DNA of 64,000 nucleotides from Anodontia alba (Eukaryota > Mollusca > Bivalvia > Lucinida > Lucinidae), in contig OZ024826.1 in NCBI GenBank assembly GCA_964016985.1, forward strand, positions 58,031,735 through 58,095,734, read 5' to 3'. Of the stretch, positions 34,887-44,085 are shown one piece after another; position 1 is the stretch's first letter, and the number at the start of each line of letters is the position of its first letter. The notes beneath the pieces are model-generated. The model saw only the letters and a program-made list of their open reading frames with translations. It was not told the DNA's origin and searched no databases. Made by a program: the position numbers and the translations under genes.

Positions 34887-35538
34887 TAGGCTGGTCAGTT
34901 TTCAATATTAGCTTACGGTGTTTAACCTTGGCTAATTCTTTTTTTATCCATTGCCGCTCTTCTGCTGGGATAACATCATTTTCTCTCAGGCAATGACCGA
35001 AGCTGTCTCTATCTTTAGTATAAAACATGCAAACCCATTTTGTTTGCTCACGTAAATCTTTCAGAACAGAAATATATCTCTGTGAAATAACCCACACTGA
35101 TTGGTCTGCATGTCTGCCCGAGAATGCTAACTCTGACAACATGTCTTTTTTTTTCGTCAATTCTTTTGTGGCAGAGCAGTCATCAATGATGTATAGTGTT
35201 GGTTTACCAGCTAATTTATCAAAAAACAGCCGTAGCAGTTCCTGAAGTCTTTCTGTTCCATCTAGCATCACAAGATTCACTATTGTTATGTTTTTATCTT
35301 TTGGTTTTCGAACATCACCAAACCAACATCTGTTTTTGTATGCTTTGTTCCACTCTATTGTTGGGCAAAGTATGACTATATTATGAAACACCCCAGCATA
35401 CTCTGATTCAAGCAAATCTAGCACAAATTCTGTTTTTCCACAGCCTTTCTGACCACAGATAATTGCACTATGTGGATATTTTGGTAAATCAATAGACAAC
35501 TTCTTTGAATCTTCCATCTTCGAAATTGATTTGAGCAT
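34864..35538 (-). CDS. FtsK/HerA (A32-like) genome-packaging ATPase
   Basis: The 224-residue product has a Walker A motif GQKGCGKT at 29-36 and a hydrophobic Walker B YIIDD at 116-120. A Ser/Thr-containing segment follows, consistent with the sensor region of A32-type ATPases. In the family these motors pump DNA into preformed capsids. The length is typical for Polinton ATPases. The start at 35538 overlaps the end of the capsid gene by 50 bp; a Met eight codons in (35517) is an alternative. The frame is intact, unlike its capsid neighbour. It lies directly downstream of the major capsid gene on the same strand, an order that fits co-expression. Confidence 0.9.
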   Translation of the reverse strand: MLKSISKMEDSKKLSIDLPKYPHSAIICGQKGCGKTEFVLDLLESEYAGVFHNIVILCPTIEWNKAYKNRCWFGDVRKPKDKNITIVNLVMLDGTERLQELLRLFFDKLAGKPTLYIIDDCSATKELTKKKDMLSELAFSGRHADQSVWVISQRYISVLKDLREQTKWVCMFYTKDRDSFGHCLRENDVIPAEERQWIKKELAKVKHRKLILKTDQPTSYWLVD

Positions 35539-36750
35539 CTTGTATTATAAAAAGGTAAATATTTAAAGTTTCATCTGATTCTTGTTCTTTTTCAATTTGT
35601 ATGGTGATCCCTTCACTGGCATTCTCGATTCTTCTGCCACTACCGTGTAATGTATTGTCATCTGTAGAACGCAAGTCAAACCACAGAGCAAATCTAGTAG
35701 TAAAATACTTTTCGATGTTAGTATCGCTAAAATTTAAGTCTTTTGCAACTTTGTCTGTCTTTTTATCTCTTTTTGATGTTAGTGCAAAGTATTTATTAAT
35801 TTCATCCCACTGTTGGTATGCTTGCATACCCTTACTATACAATTGATTAGGCACACCTTCTATGGTCACTTCTACTTTTGTGATTTTGGGGTTATAATAA
35901 TCTTCAGTGCTTGTCCTGTTTGGGTCTTCAAAAAGCATCAGAATACCTTTCATGCTTCTTGCTGGAACATTCAGGTTGATGTTCCATAGTGTGTCAGATT
36001 TGTTTTTTGTTATTTTTCTGTGTCGCAAAGTGCGGTCATATAAAATTGCTATTCTACCGTTGTACTGTTGTCTTATCTGCCGTGCAAGTTCGATGTCAGT
36101 AACTTTGTCAAATTCTAAGCAGATATTTTTTATCGTATAACTGCTATCAGCATACGAATAATTAATTACTTTATCATAGTCATTAAATGTCAGCTCATAT
36201 TCCAGTCTATCACCAAGTCCTGCTTGATAAAAAGGCATGTGAGTTTCAAGTAATTCAAAGTCTAGTGGTATGCAAAACCTGTTTGAATAGGCTTTGGCAA
36301 TGGCTTCGTCTTCAGCGTCAGTAGTTGCATTGTCTGCACCAACTCTGTTTTAACATGTTTGGTTCCAAGACCTTGATATACCATGTTCATTTGCTCTGTG
36401 GAAGATTTCCACAAGTCAACATAGCAATGGTAAATGTCACTGTCGTCAATAGACATGACTTCATTGCCACTTATTCTTATAGTGGTTTTCTTGATGATGG
36501 CTCTGCCGAGATTTTGGAAAACTGTAGCGTTGGCATCTTTAGTTGTTAGTTCAATAGTAAAAGCGAGACGTGCACTTCTGGGGACAATAACATCGTTATC
36601 ACTCAGGTTGGGGAATCTCACCAAAAGTTGTTGGTTTTGATCAATGGTGCTGGGATTGTTAGTGATGACTACACTCTGGCGGATTCCTTTGATGCCACGG
36701 GGCTCTCTCATTTTTCTGTAAGGGTCGAGTTTATTGCCGTATGAAGACAT
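35489..36750 (-). CDS. Probable major capsid protein (double jelly roll), one frameshift
   Basis: Two minus-strand frames, 36750-36262 (162 codons) and a second entering near 36265 and ending at 35489 (about 260 codons), together span about 420 residues. The N-terminal part has SVVITNNPSTIDQNQ and the C-terminal part FALWFDLRSTDDNTLHGSG. I associate these with the beta-rich capsid protein of invertebrate Polintons; the assignment rests on that resemblance plus the position next to the packaging ATPase. The family forms hexameric capsomers of icosahedral particles. The reading frame breaks by one base next to a run of four T near 36265, where the first frame meets a TAG four codons later. No other stop is present. 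The start at 36750 is preceded by an A/T-rich stretch shared with other genes of the element. Confidence 0.78.
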
Positions 36751-36799
36751 TTTTATTTTTAGTCAAATTATATTTTTAAAACCAAACAAATAATTCAAA

Positions 36800-38139
36800 A
36801 TGGCTGAAGGTGGATTTAATTTTGATTTTAACGCAGATGATATTTATGATGATGATACCGATGACATTGACGACTGACTGCCTATGGTGCCTACCGATGT
36901 TGATCAGAGAATTATTTCAAATCAGAGTAATAGTATTGCAGATTTAAGAGGACAACTCAAACAGAATACTCTTGACAGTCAGAAACAAAAACTCGTGAAG
37001 ATATTCTATGACGAAATAGGAAAACGATACAGAATGACTCCAGAAAAGATAGATTACAACCAATTCAGGACATCAGATGATGGTAAAACTTTGTACTGGG
37101 TTGTTGGAGATAAAGAAATCAGAATAACTACAAAACAGGGCTCAGTTCTTTGGTAAAGGAATACAACAGAGTAGTAGGGTCTGGTGGAACACAAGCAATA
37201 CGACAGTATTTGAATTTACCAGAGTATGATAGTAGGACTAAGCCGCTGCCTAAACAAGCAAGAAAGGCTTTGGAAAGCACACGAAATGATTTGATAAATA
37301 TTGAAGAACAAATACCACTCCAAGATTTATCAAGTACCACTGAACTACAAGAGTTGTCAAATACAAATGCTAAGATAGATGCAGCAATAGAGACAATGTT
37401 GGCTGACTGGGATTTAGAACTGCCAGATGTTGAAAATAAACATACACAAACAGAAGGATTGGCATTTCGTGAGTTGGAAGGACTAGACAAGGCGCTGCAA
37501 AGTACCCGTGGTGAACTTAATAATAACTTAGCAAAGCTGACTGACCTTGATAAACACATAGCTTATGAAAAACAAAAACTACAAGAAGCGGAAGATGAAA
37601 CCAGCATAAAAGAAATAACTAAACGTATAGAAAAATTAGAAGATGAAAGAAGTGCGAGACTTGAAGCAGCCACTGAAAACAAAAAAGCATTGCGCTATCA
37701 GATAAACCGGATAAAAGAAACTATAAATAAAGTTTTGAAAGAAGATTCTACTCTTGGTGAGAGACTAAAGATATTATTCAGAGAACAAGGCATCACCATA
37801 GTTAGTGTTTTAACTGCCATTGGTATGATTATAGGGGTGATCGTTGAGGCTGTTATTCCAACTGGCGGAGCAGCCACACCATCAAAGCCTCCATCACAGG
37901 GTGGAGTCAAAGAATGGGTTAAGAAACAATTACATAATCTTGCTAAATTACTTGCAAACCTAGCTGGTAAAGCAGCTGCTGCCTTGCCTGGTGTAATTGG
38001 GGCAATAGTATCTTGGCTTCTTTCTGCAACAGGTAAGGTTATTAATTGGTTTGGTAACAATTTGTGGGCTCTTGTTGTCCTTGTTGTTGGATTGTTGTAT
38101 GCAGCTGCAAAGGAATACATTAATAAATCTCGTAAATGA
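36800..38139 (+). CDS. Large structural-type protein, coiled coil and hydrophobic C-terminus, broken
   Basis: From a Met at 36800 the frame reads an acidic N-terminus, meets TGA at 36875-36877, and stays open in the same frame to 37156. A base shift between about 37133 and 37150 moves it to the frame that ends at 38139. Together these are about 445 codons. The middle (about 37480-37740) is strongly coiled coil (KLQEAEDETSIKEITKRIEK). The C-terminal third has two or three hydrophobic segments (VSVLTAIGMIIGVIVEAV, GVIGAIVSWLLSA, LWALVVLVVGLLYAAA) separated by a Pro/Gly-rich link. Such a protein could sit in a virion membrane or under the capsid. Comparable proteins are regular members of the Polinton gene set, of unknown function. 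Divergent from the capsid gene, with about 50 bp between their starts. Confidence 0.7.
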
Positions 38140-39353
38140 TTAAAGCAGTAAGACCTACAACAATACAGCCTACAATCAGTGCAGTTTTATTGTTTTCATG
38201 TTGTTCATCAAGTTGATCAGTATCAGGTTTGACAGGTGTTAGTTCAGGGTGTGATTGTTTTGTTTTGGTTCCTTCAACTGTGGAAGTTGATCGGGGTGGA
38301 ATTGGTTTTGTATTGGCTCCATCATTCAATCCGAGTGTTAGACCCTCAGTAGCAATTACTATTTTGTTGTTGTAATCTTGAACTGTGCCTATTTGCAGCT
38401 CCATGTTGCTTGGAGACATGTACAACCCAGTACCCTTTGCTTCTTGCATATTTTAGTGTGTTTTGATATCTTGCTATTTGACTGGGTAAATCTACAGGGC
38501 TGTTTATTGCATCTTCAATGTTAGCAAGAAACTGTTTTTGTGCATCAAATGCAGTACCAGTTCCCAATATGTCAGTCCTCGTTTGAGACTGTGAACCAAG
38601 AATAGCCCAGCAGTATGTTCGGATGCTGTCGTTGATACGTTCAACACCTGCTCTTGTGAAGCCGTTTGAATCGTCAAGAATGAAGGTTGACCAAACGTTT
38701 TTAGCTTCAGGTCCCTGGGCAATATAATCTATATGTATTATGTCATTGGTAGTCGCTTGTGTGAATGAATACCATTTGGTATCATACTCTGTTCCTTTAC
38801 CTAAATCTTGGTATCCTAAATTTGTTATGTAGTTGTATAACATTCCAAGACCTTGATTGTCGCTCTGTTTTTGCCTCCAATCAGCATTAATGTCAACGTG
38901 GAATTCTTTGCATATTCTTTCATAGGTACTGCGATTATATTTATTATCAAAGGCATTCCAGCTTGCGTCTTGTGGTAGGGCGGCGGCAATTTCAAATAGT
39001 ATTCTTCTTGTTTGGTAGTAAACGTGAAACCTGAACAAGGAACCAATCATGCCTGTTTCTTTCAAATGGTTATTAAAGTCTACTCCACAGCCGGTCGTTG
39101 CACACCAGACAGCAAAGTTTAACTGGTTTTGCCAAAATCTCATCCAGTCTGTTCGCCATCGTTGAAAAACAGCATCTGACTTAACATATGGAAGAATGTA
39201 TTTTTCTGATACATCAGGGAAAGAAACTTGAAAGCTTTTACCGTCTGATATAATAACTATATTTTGATCAACAATATTAATTGTTTTTACCTTGAATGCA
39301 CTCCAGTGGGGATAAAGAGCTTGATCACTGTATGCAAACTCTTTTGGGATCAT
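38120..39353 (-). CDS. Polinton structural-type protein with C-terminal membrane anchor, one frameshift
   Basis: Frame 39353-38346 (335 codons) and frame 38449-38120 (109 codons) overlap and are linked by a one-base shift near 38430-38440. The long N-terminal part is rich in aromatic residues (RWRTDWMRFWQNQLNFAVW) with a few Cys. The C-terminal part has a Pro/Thr-rich stalk and one membrane span, ALIVGCIVVGLTALII, close to the end. The layout (globular domain, stalk, anchor) suggests a surface or membrane-attached virion protein, but the function is unknown. The 3' end overlaps by 20 bp the convergent gene that ends at 38139. The fibre-like gene lies 35 bp upstream on the same strand, so these genes may be co-transcribed with the penton gene. 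Confidence 0.7.
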
Positions 39354-39387
39354 TTTTATTTTTGTTTTATATATTTTTATAATTTAT

Positions 39388-40053
39388 TTAAAGTCCGCCT
39401 GTAGGTGCATATACCCGAGGCCTTCCTCCTTCTATCCGAAAACCAGTGATGCCATTCCGCGCCGACAGGTGAACAAGCACTAAATCTATTCTTTCAATTT
39501 CTTGGTCAATCCTTCCAATTCTGTTCTTAATTTCCGCTATTTCTCGGTCCCGTGCCCAAAGTTTTTCAATTTCATCTGTAAGTGCCTGTACACGCGTGGA
39601 GACGTACTGTAACGGGGCTGCATCGTTGTGTTCCAAAGGAAGACCTAAACCTTTTATTCGGTATCCTTCCATGTCTATGTCTTCATCTGTTTTCATGTAT
39701 TTTTTGTCAGAGATTTTAGCATAGTCGTAAAGAACTTTGGCTGTGACTGCATCATTCTCATGCTTGATATTATCTTCTAGATTTCTTGGGTGGGCAATGT
39801 TGTTACCCATGTCCAGATCCGAAGTAAAGGGCTTGGTACCATCAAGTTGTTGCTGTATGTTAGTTAGAATTGCAGTAAGTTTATTTTCTAGTTCCTTTGT
39901 TTTATATTCAAGACGCCTATTCAAATATGTTTTATTAACAGCATCACGCCCACCTTGTGGAGGGTCTAAATCTATAATTTTGTTTTTATTCATATCAAGA
40001 TCTTCGATTATTTCAAGCAAGTCTGACTCGTAATCTGCTCCAAATATACCCAT
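39388..40053 (-). CDS. Fibre-like protein with three tail-fibre-type repeats
   Basis: The intact 221-residue product carries three diverged copies of a motif D-[LI]-D-M-x(4)-I-x(2)-L-x(n)-D-A-[VA]-x(3)-Y at about 18-44, 79-110 and 125-151. Examples are LDMNKNKI with DAVNKTYL, LDMGNNIA with NDAVTAKV, and IDMEGYRI with DAAPLQYV. This N-K-I...DAVNK-Y pattern is familiar from phage tail fibres and related trimeric adhesins. A heptad-like coiled coil follows (about 156-190), then a short Gly/Pro-rich tip ending at 221. I infer a trimeric fibre or spike, possibly the receptor-binding part of the particle. It overlaps the end of the penton-candidate gene by 46 bp on the same strand, in keeping with attachment to a penton. 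The start at 40053 is the first Met. Confidence 0.72.
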   Translation of the reverse strand: MGIFGADYESDLLEIIEDLDMNKNKIIDLDPPQGGRDAVNKTYLNRRLEYKTKELENKLTAILTNIQQQLDGTKPFTSDLDMGNNIAHPRNLEDNIKHENDAVTAKVLYDYAKISDKKYMKTDEDIDMEGYRIKGLGLPLEHNDAAPLQYVSTRVQALTDEIEKLWARDREIAEIKNRIGRIDQEIERIDLVLVHLSARNGITGFRIEGGRPRVYAPTGGL

Positions 40054-40699
40054 TGTATCAACACTTCTATTTTAATTGGTAAATTATTATTATCCAAAAC
40101 AATATTATTTTGATCTGTTATTCGCACAGATAATTCAGTTATACACCCATTTATCAACTTCTTAAAAATTGGAAATTCAAATTGACAAGAAACAACTTTC
40201 CCAAACGGTTTGTTAGAAACTGGCACGATTCCTAGTAATGTGCTTGGTTCACCATCCAGAAAATTATTTGTTGTATTTATTTGATCAAGAAAAACACGCA
40301 ACTCTTTAGTTTTGGCGAAGTCAATCATTTTGTCTCCTTTGTATTTGCCGACTGCAAACTTACTTTTTTTAAACCCAAGCAAAGACGAAATTCCACTGGT
40401 TAATTCAATTTCTTTGTTAGGCGGTATTTCCAATGTAACAAACCCATTGGTGTAATTCGCAGACAAGGTAATATCTTCATCAGAAAAAAAACTGTTTTAG
40501 GTCGTGAAAATTATATAAGCCAGGCTCTAGGATAATTTTTTTTATCTTTGATTGTTAGTTGTTGTCTACCTGTGATATTATACCAGCCAACACAGTATGT
40601 GATAGATTTTAATCCTATCGTTTTGGTGCTGTCTCTGTTATCTATGTAATTTTGTAGCTGGCATGGTTTTTGAACGCTTGTTAAAGTGTGAGATATCAT
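40008..40699 (-). CDS. Probable penton/minor capsid protein, one frameshift
   Basis: A Met at 40699 opens a frame that ends at 40511. A second frame runs to 40008. They connect across a run of eight T on the plus strand (40536-40543), where one base is out of phase. The combined length is about 230 codons. The sequence is beta-rich (ITYCVGWYNI, GFVTLEIPPNKEIELTSG, ELSVRITDQNNIVLD), and the late segment with SVRITDQ and a hydrophobic terminal strand is typical of the single-jelly-roll proteins of invertebrate Polintons. Such proteins form the capsid vertices. It lies immediately upstream of the fibre-like gene and overlaps it. The assignment is by fold-like pattern and position, not by a catalytic motif. 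Confidence 0.65.
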
Positions 40700-40743
40700 T
40701 TTTATTTTATTTTGAAATATTTTAAAAATCAATATATAAAAAA

Positions 40744-41294
40744 ATGAAACAGCCTACTGCACCGTTATATCCAGAGTTACCTACTGAAGATGGACAGAAT
40801 AATAGATTACAAAAGATTTCTGAAATAGAGAACCAATTAAAAACAGAGAGATGTAAGAAAAGCATTGTATAAGAAGTACAAAAAAGGAATTAATACTACA
40901 GATGGGGTTGATACTATATTTATTTCTGCAAGCATTATTATGGCTGGTGTTGGGTTAGCTGTGCCAGCCCTGTTACCAATAGAGATTGTTGCAATTGCGT
41001 GTGGATGTATGGGCGTTTGCATCAAGTTAGTCAGGCGTAAACTAATGACAAAGGCACAAAAACATTATGAAATAAAAACTCTTGGGGAGAGTAAGTTAAA
41101 TTTCATCAAAGGTTTAATTTCAAAAGCCTTAAACGATGGGCAAATATCAGATGAGGAATTTAAAACGGTTCTTGATGAATTGGACAAATATAATGATTTG
41201 AAAGATAAAACGCACACTAAACAGTCTGGTTTGAGTGAACAAGAAAAAAAGAAATTAATAGAAGAAGAAAAAGCACAGGCGCTAAGTGTCCTTT

Positions 41295-41328
<34 letters not shown>

Positions 41329-41335
41329 CCCCTAG
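40744..41335 (+). CDS. Small Polinton membrane protein with Lys-rich tail, one frameshift
   Basis: A Met at 40744 starts a frame that shifts at the five-A run 40839-40843 and continues to 41335, about 196 codons in all. The N-terminus is Pro-rich (TAPLYPELP), followed by a basic segment. Two adjacent hydrophobic spans come next (IFISASIIMAGVGLAVPALL and EIVAIACGCMGVCI). A helical domain with SKLNFIKGLISKALNDGQIS follows, in which acidic residues alternate with hydrophobic ones. The tail is encoded by a run of 31 A (41296-41326), giving about ten Lys before a stop. It is the first of a plus-strand cassette of small genes that ends in the integrase. Function unknown; a virion membrane role is an inference. 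Confidence 0.7.
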
Positions 41336-41585
41336 TGTTGTTCAACAAGTTTGTGTTTGTCAATGAACCACCTCCGAGATATCAAGTTGATTGATTTGCT
41401 ACTAGCATTGTCAATAGCAAAAATAACATTGCTAATAGTAAAATGACATTGCTAATAAAAATAGTAATAAAAATGCTACTTGAACTAATAGCAATTGTCT
41501 CTGCTTGTGTGAATATATCAGTTGGATGTTTGGTATTTTACATTTATTATGATTTAAAAAAAAAATAATAATCACCTTTATAAAA

Positions 41586-42137
41586 ATGAATGCTGAAGAA
41601 CTGTTAGAGGTTACACAAGTACAAGATACAACATCACAAGAGGTGCAAGACACAAAACGTGATAGATTACCAGCTATTATCGTTGGAGGCGGAAGCCGCC
41701 ATTACTTTGGTCGTGATATTCAACTAGCAGATCTGGATAAAATGTCTCCCCAAGAATTTGATAAACTTTACTGCAGATATGAAGCCAGACTTGGTGCAAG
41801 TATGACTAAGACATTGGGCAACTCTTTTATAAATTTATATGTTATGGCTGTGTCAAGATATTTCAATGTAAGTAACCCACCTAAGCTAATAGAAGATTTA
41901 GAAGAAGATCCTTTTATTAATCATGCTTTGACAAGTGATTGTTGTGAGTTATATTATAAGTATGGGATGTATCTAGCGCCTTTCACGGCCATGTTAACAA
42001 CTGCAAGGCATATTGATTTTAATACAAATAAAAATATCGTGGATAATAAAAATGGAAAATTTGAATCAGGAGAGCCAGATCCAAGAAAATCAGAATTTGA
42101 ATCAGGAGAGCCAGACCCAGGAAAATCAGACCAATAA
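41586..42137 (+). CDS. Conserved-type Polinton protein of unknown function (183 aa)
   Basis: The first Met at 41586 is preceded by an A-rich leader. The N-terminal 45 residues are polar. The central part has YCRYEARLGASMTKTLGNSF, a hydrophobic helix LYVMAVSRYF, then a helical segment around LYYKYGMYLAPFTAMLTTA. The C-terminal 40 residues are low-complexity and include an imperfect repeat (FESGEPDPRKS, FESGEPDPGKS). That repeat is the shadow of one in the overlapping next gene, which reads the same DNA in another frame. The frame is intact. It belongs to the plus-strand cassette of small genes; no enzyme motif is visible. Confidence 0.75.
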   Translation: MNAEELLEVTQVQDTTSQEVQDTKRDRLPAIIVGGGSRHYFGRDIQLADLDKMSPQEFDKLYCRYEARLGASMTKTLGNSFINLYVMAVSRYFNVSNPPKLIEDLEEDPFINHALTSDCCELYYKYGMYLAPFTAMLTTARHIDFNTNKNIVDNKNGKFESGEPDPRKSEFESGEPDPGKSDQ

Positions 42138-42447
42138 TCCAAAACCAAAGAACCCCAAAAGAGTGGCGGCTGGAAAAAAGGGTGCAGAAGCAAGACGGAA
42201 AAGGATGCAAGCACCTACGGAGCAAAAGGAAACTCTTGTGGAGCAAGAAACAGTTACAAAAATAACAAAAGAACCGCAAGAGGCAGAATTAAAAGTGAAT
42301 GTTTATAAAAACTACCTTCCACTTTGTGCTGTGCTGGTGTTTGGTATAGGTATTTTTATGTTGTATAATAAACCAGTGCCAGCAACACAAGTTATACAGC
42401 CTCCACAACAAACAAAACCTGTTATAGATCCTTTTGAAATGAATTAA
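42052..42447 (+). CDS. Basic single-span membrane protein (131 aa)
   Basis: Met at 42052 gives a compact product; the frame stays open a few codons further up. Residues 3-28 are a duplicated Gln/Asn/Glu-rich unit (NLNQESQIQENQ, NLNQESQTQENQ). A strongly basic segment, KRVAAGKKGAEARRKRM, follows at about 36-52. One membrane span (LCAVLVFGIGIFMLY) sits near 88-104, with a Pro/Gln-rich tail. The basic segment could bind DNA and the span could tether it to a membrane, which would suit genome organisation inside a particle; that is inference. It overlaps the previous gene by 86 bp in a different frame. Comparable basic-plus-TM proteins are usual in invertebrate Polintons. Confidence 0.72.
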   Translation: MENLNQESQIQENQNLNQESQTQENQTNNPKPKNPKRVAAGKKGAEARRKRMQAPTEQKETLVEQETVTKITKEPQEAELKVNVYKNYLPLCAVLVFGIGIFMLYNKPVPATQVIQPPQQTKPVIDPFEMN

Positions 42448-42483
42448 TTTTAATTTAAAAAAATTTCCACATATATAAAAAAT

Positions 42484-42717
42484 ATGGCAGCTATTGACGT
42501 AAAACAAATTGTAAACATGTTATACCACGCTGGTGTTGAAACTGTATTAACAGTTGGCTATGCAGAGATTGGTAGAAAAGTATTAAGAAGACCACCTCTT
42601 AAAGTTGATTTCAACATGACAGACATTGGAATGTTGTCTGTAGATATAGTGTTAGCTATAGCTACCAGAGATATGCTGGTTAAACAGGGTATTATTCCAG
42701 CTGATATTATGAAATAA
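42484..42717 (+). CDS. Small Polinton membrane-type protein (77 aa)
   Basis: A 77-residue ORF with a Met at 42484 following an A-rich leader. It has an N-terminal helix (IVNMLYHAGVETVLTVGYAE), a basic link (KVLRRPPLK) and a second amphipathic/hydrophobic helix (MLSVDIVLAIATRDMLVKQG). The compact size, two hydrophobic helices and position between other small membrane genes suggest a minor particle or membrane component. No enzymatic motif is seen. The frame is intact, with 22 bp to the next start. Confidence 0.72.
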   Translation: MAAIDVKQIVNMLYHAGVETVLTVGYAEIGRKVLRRPPLKVDFNMTDIGMLSVDIVLAIATRDMLVKQGIIPADIMK

Positions 42718-42739
42718 ATTTTAAAATTACATGTAAAAA

Positions 42740-43165
42740 ATGGCAAGTGCAGTAGCAATGATGATAGGTGGTGCACTTGTGAATGCATTGGCATTCTCTG
42801 GTAGTAATTATTTGTTTTCTCGTATGGGAAAAAGTGATGAGGTTGAAAAAGAAAGAGAGAGACATGATAAAGCTGAGGAACAATTACAAGCGGCACAGAC
42901 TGCATGGAATAAAAAAAGAATGCAGAGATTAGATTTTATCAGCGAACAAATAAAAAAGGAACACCATGCAGTTCAGACTTTTGATGACGTTGATCAGGCT
43001 ATGAAACAATATTATTACATAACTGGCAAGTCGCTTGACCCATTACCACCTGAGCCTAAATTAAGTGATTTTTATACACCTTCATCTGACCAGCAAAATA
43101 GAGAGATTACATTTGTTGTATTAGGCTTGACAGTGACTGGGTTTGTTGCTTATAAGTTTTTGTAA
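42740..43165 (+). CDS. Small Polinton protein with N- and C-terminal hydrophobic segments (141 aa)
   Basis: Start Met at 42740. Residues 1-28 form a Gly/Ala-rich hydrophobic segment (MIGGALVNALAFSGSNYLF). A charged helical region follows (EVEKERERHDKAEEQLQAAQ), then a middle domain with TFDDVDQAMKQYYYITGKSL, and a PPEPKLSDFYTPS motif. The C-terminus ends in a second span, FVVLGLTVTGFVAYKF. Two anchors around a soluble middle suggest a protein bound to a membrane on both sides. It is intact and ends 19 bp before the integrase start. Proteins of this layout accompany the integrase in other Polintons; the function is unknown. Confidence 0.73.
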   Translation: MASAVAMMIGGALVNALAFSGSNYLFSRMGKSDEVEKERERHDKAEEQLQAAQTAWNKKRMQRLDFISEQIKKEHHAVQTFDDVDQAMKQYYYITGKSLDPLPPEPKLSDFYTPSSDQQNREITFVVLGLTVTGFVAYKFL

Positions 43166-43184
43166 AATATTTATATAAAAAAAC

Positions 43185-44085
43185 ATGGAAAAAATATACT
43201 ACAGCCCCAAAGGATTTTGGAAAGGTCATTCAGCAATAAAAAAAATTAGCCAAAGAAGCAAAGGTCAGTGAGAAACAGGCGTTTGAATTCTTAAAGAAAC
43301 AAGCTGTGTGGCAGATTTATTTACCTGCACCGAAAAAAATAATCAGACCAAGATTTGATGTGTCTGCTAAAGATGAAGTACATCAAGCAGATTTGTTGTT
43401 TTTGCCACATGACACTGTTGGTAAAAAAACATATAGATATGCTTTGACATTAGTTGATGTGGGAACAAGATACAAAGAAGCTGAACCCTTAACTTCAAAA
43501 GACAGCAAAGAAGTTGCTAGAGCTTTTGAGAAAATATACAGTAGGCATTTGAAATATCCAAAGTTATTACAGGTAGACCCAGGGAGAGAATTTATGGGTG
43601 CTCTGTCACAACTGATGGCAAAACATAAAACAAATATTAGACGAGGTAGAACAGAGATACACAGAGACCAAGGCATAGTAGAAAGGTTCAACAGGACATT
43701 GGCTGAGAGATTGTTTGGGTATCAGTATGCAAAAGAGATTGATACACAAAAGAGAAACAGAGAATGGGTTAGGAGATTGCCTGATGTTATCAAAGCATTA
43801 AACGCAGAGACAAAAAGACCTGCCCCTGTTGTAACCAGAAAGGTCGATGAGCCTATCTGCCCAAATGCAAGTGTTAGGGATTTGTACCAGCCGGGGGAAT
43901 TAGAAGGTGGTGGCAAGAGACGTGCAACTGATCCGGTGTGGAGTGTAGATATCCATAAAATCGATAATCATATCATAACACAAGGTATAAGGGTTTATTA
44001 TTTGAAAGCACCAGCACCAAACAGAGGCTTTGTTAGAGAAGAGCTGCTTATTGTTCCGGCTGATACCCATACGCGTTTGTCGTGA
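43185..44085 (+). CDS. Retroviral-type (rve) integrase, N-terminus frameshifted
   Basis: The catalytic core shows the first Asp in HQADLLFLPHD, the second Asp in LQVDPGREFMG, and the Glu in QGIVERFNRTLAE, 35 residues after the second Asp. This is the DDE arrangement of retroviral and Polinton integrases, which insert the element's ends into host DNA. The C-terminal part (about 43935-44070) resembles an SH3/chromo-like domain. A Met at 43185 opens about 20 codons that are joined to the long frame only across a run of eight A (43238-43245), where one extra base shifts the frame. Downstream of that point the frame is intact to 44085. The 3' end overlaps the convergent polymerase gene by 88 bp. 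Confidence 0.92.

Noticed and set aside
37128..38120. Minus-strand ORFs of 140 codons opposite the 36800-38139 gene
   Set aside because: The plus-strand frame carries the coiled coil and membrane segments; the opposite frames are shadows.
41954..42279. Minus-strand ORFs opposite the small membrane genes
   Set aside because: They are antisense shadows of two overlapping plus-strand genes and of A/G-rich low-complexity DNA.
43306..44085. Integrase as part of an LTR retrotransposon
   Set aside because: No gag, protease, RT or LTRs around it; it lies inside a terminal-inverted-repeat element with PolB and capsid genes.
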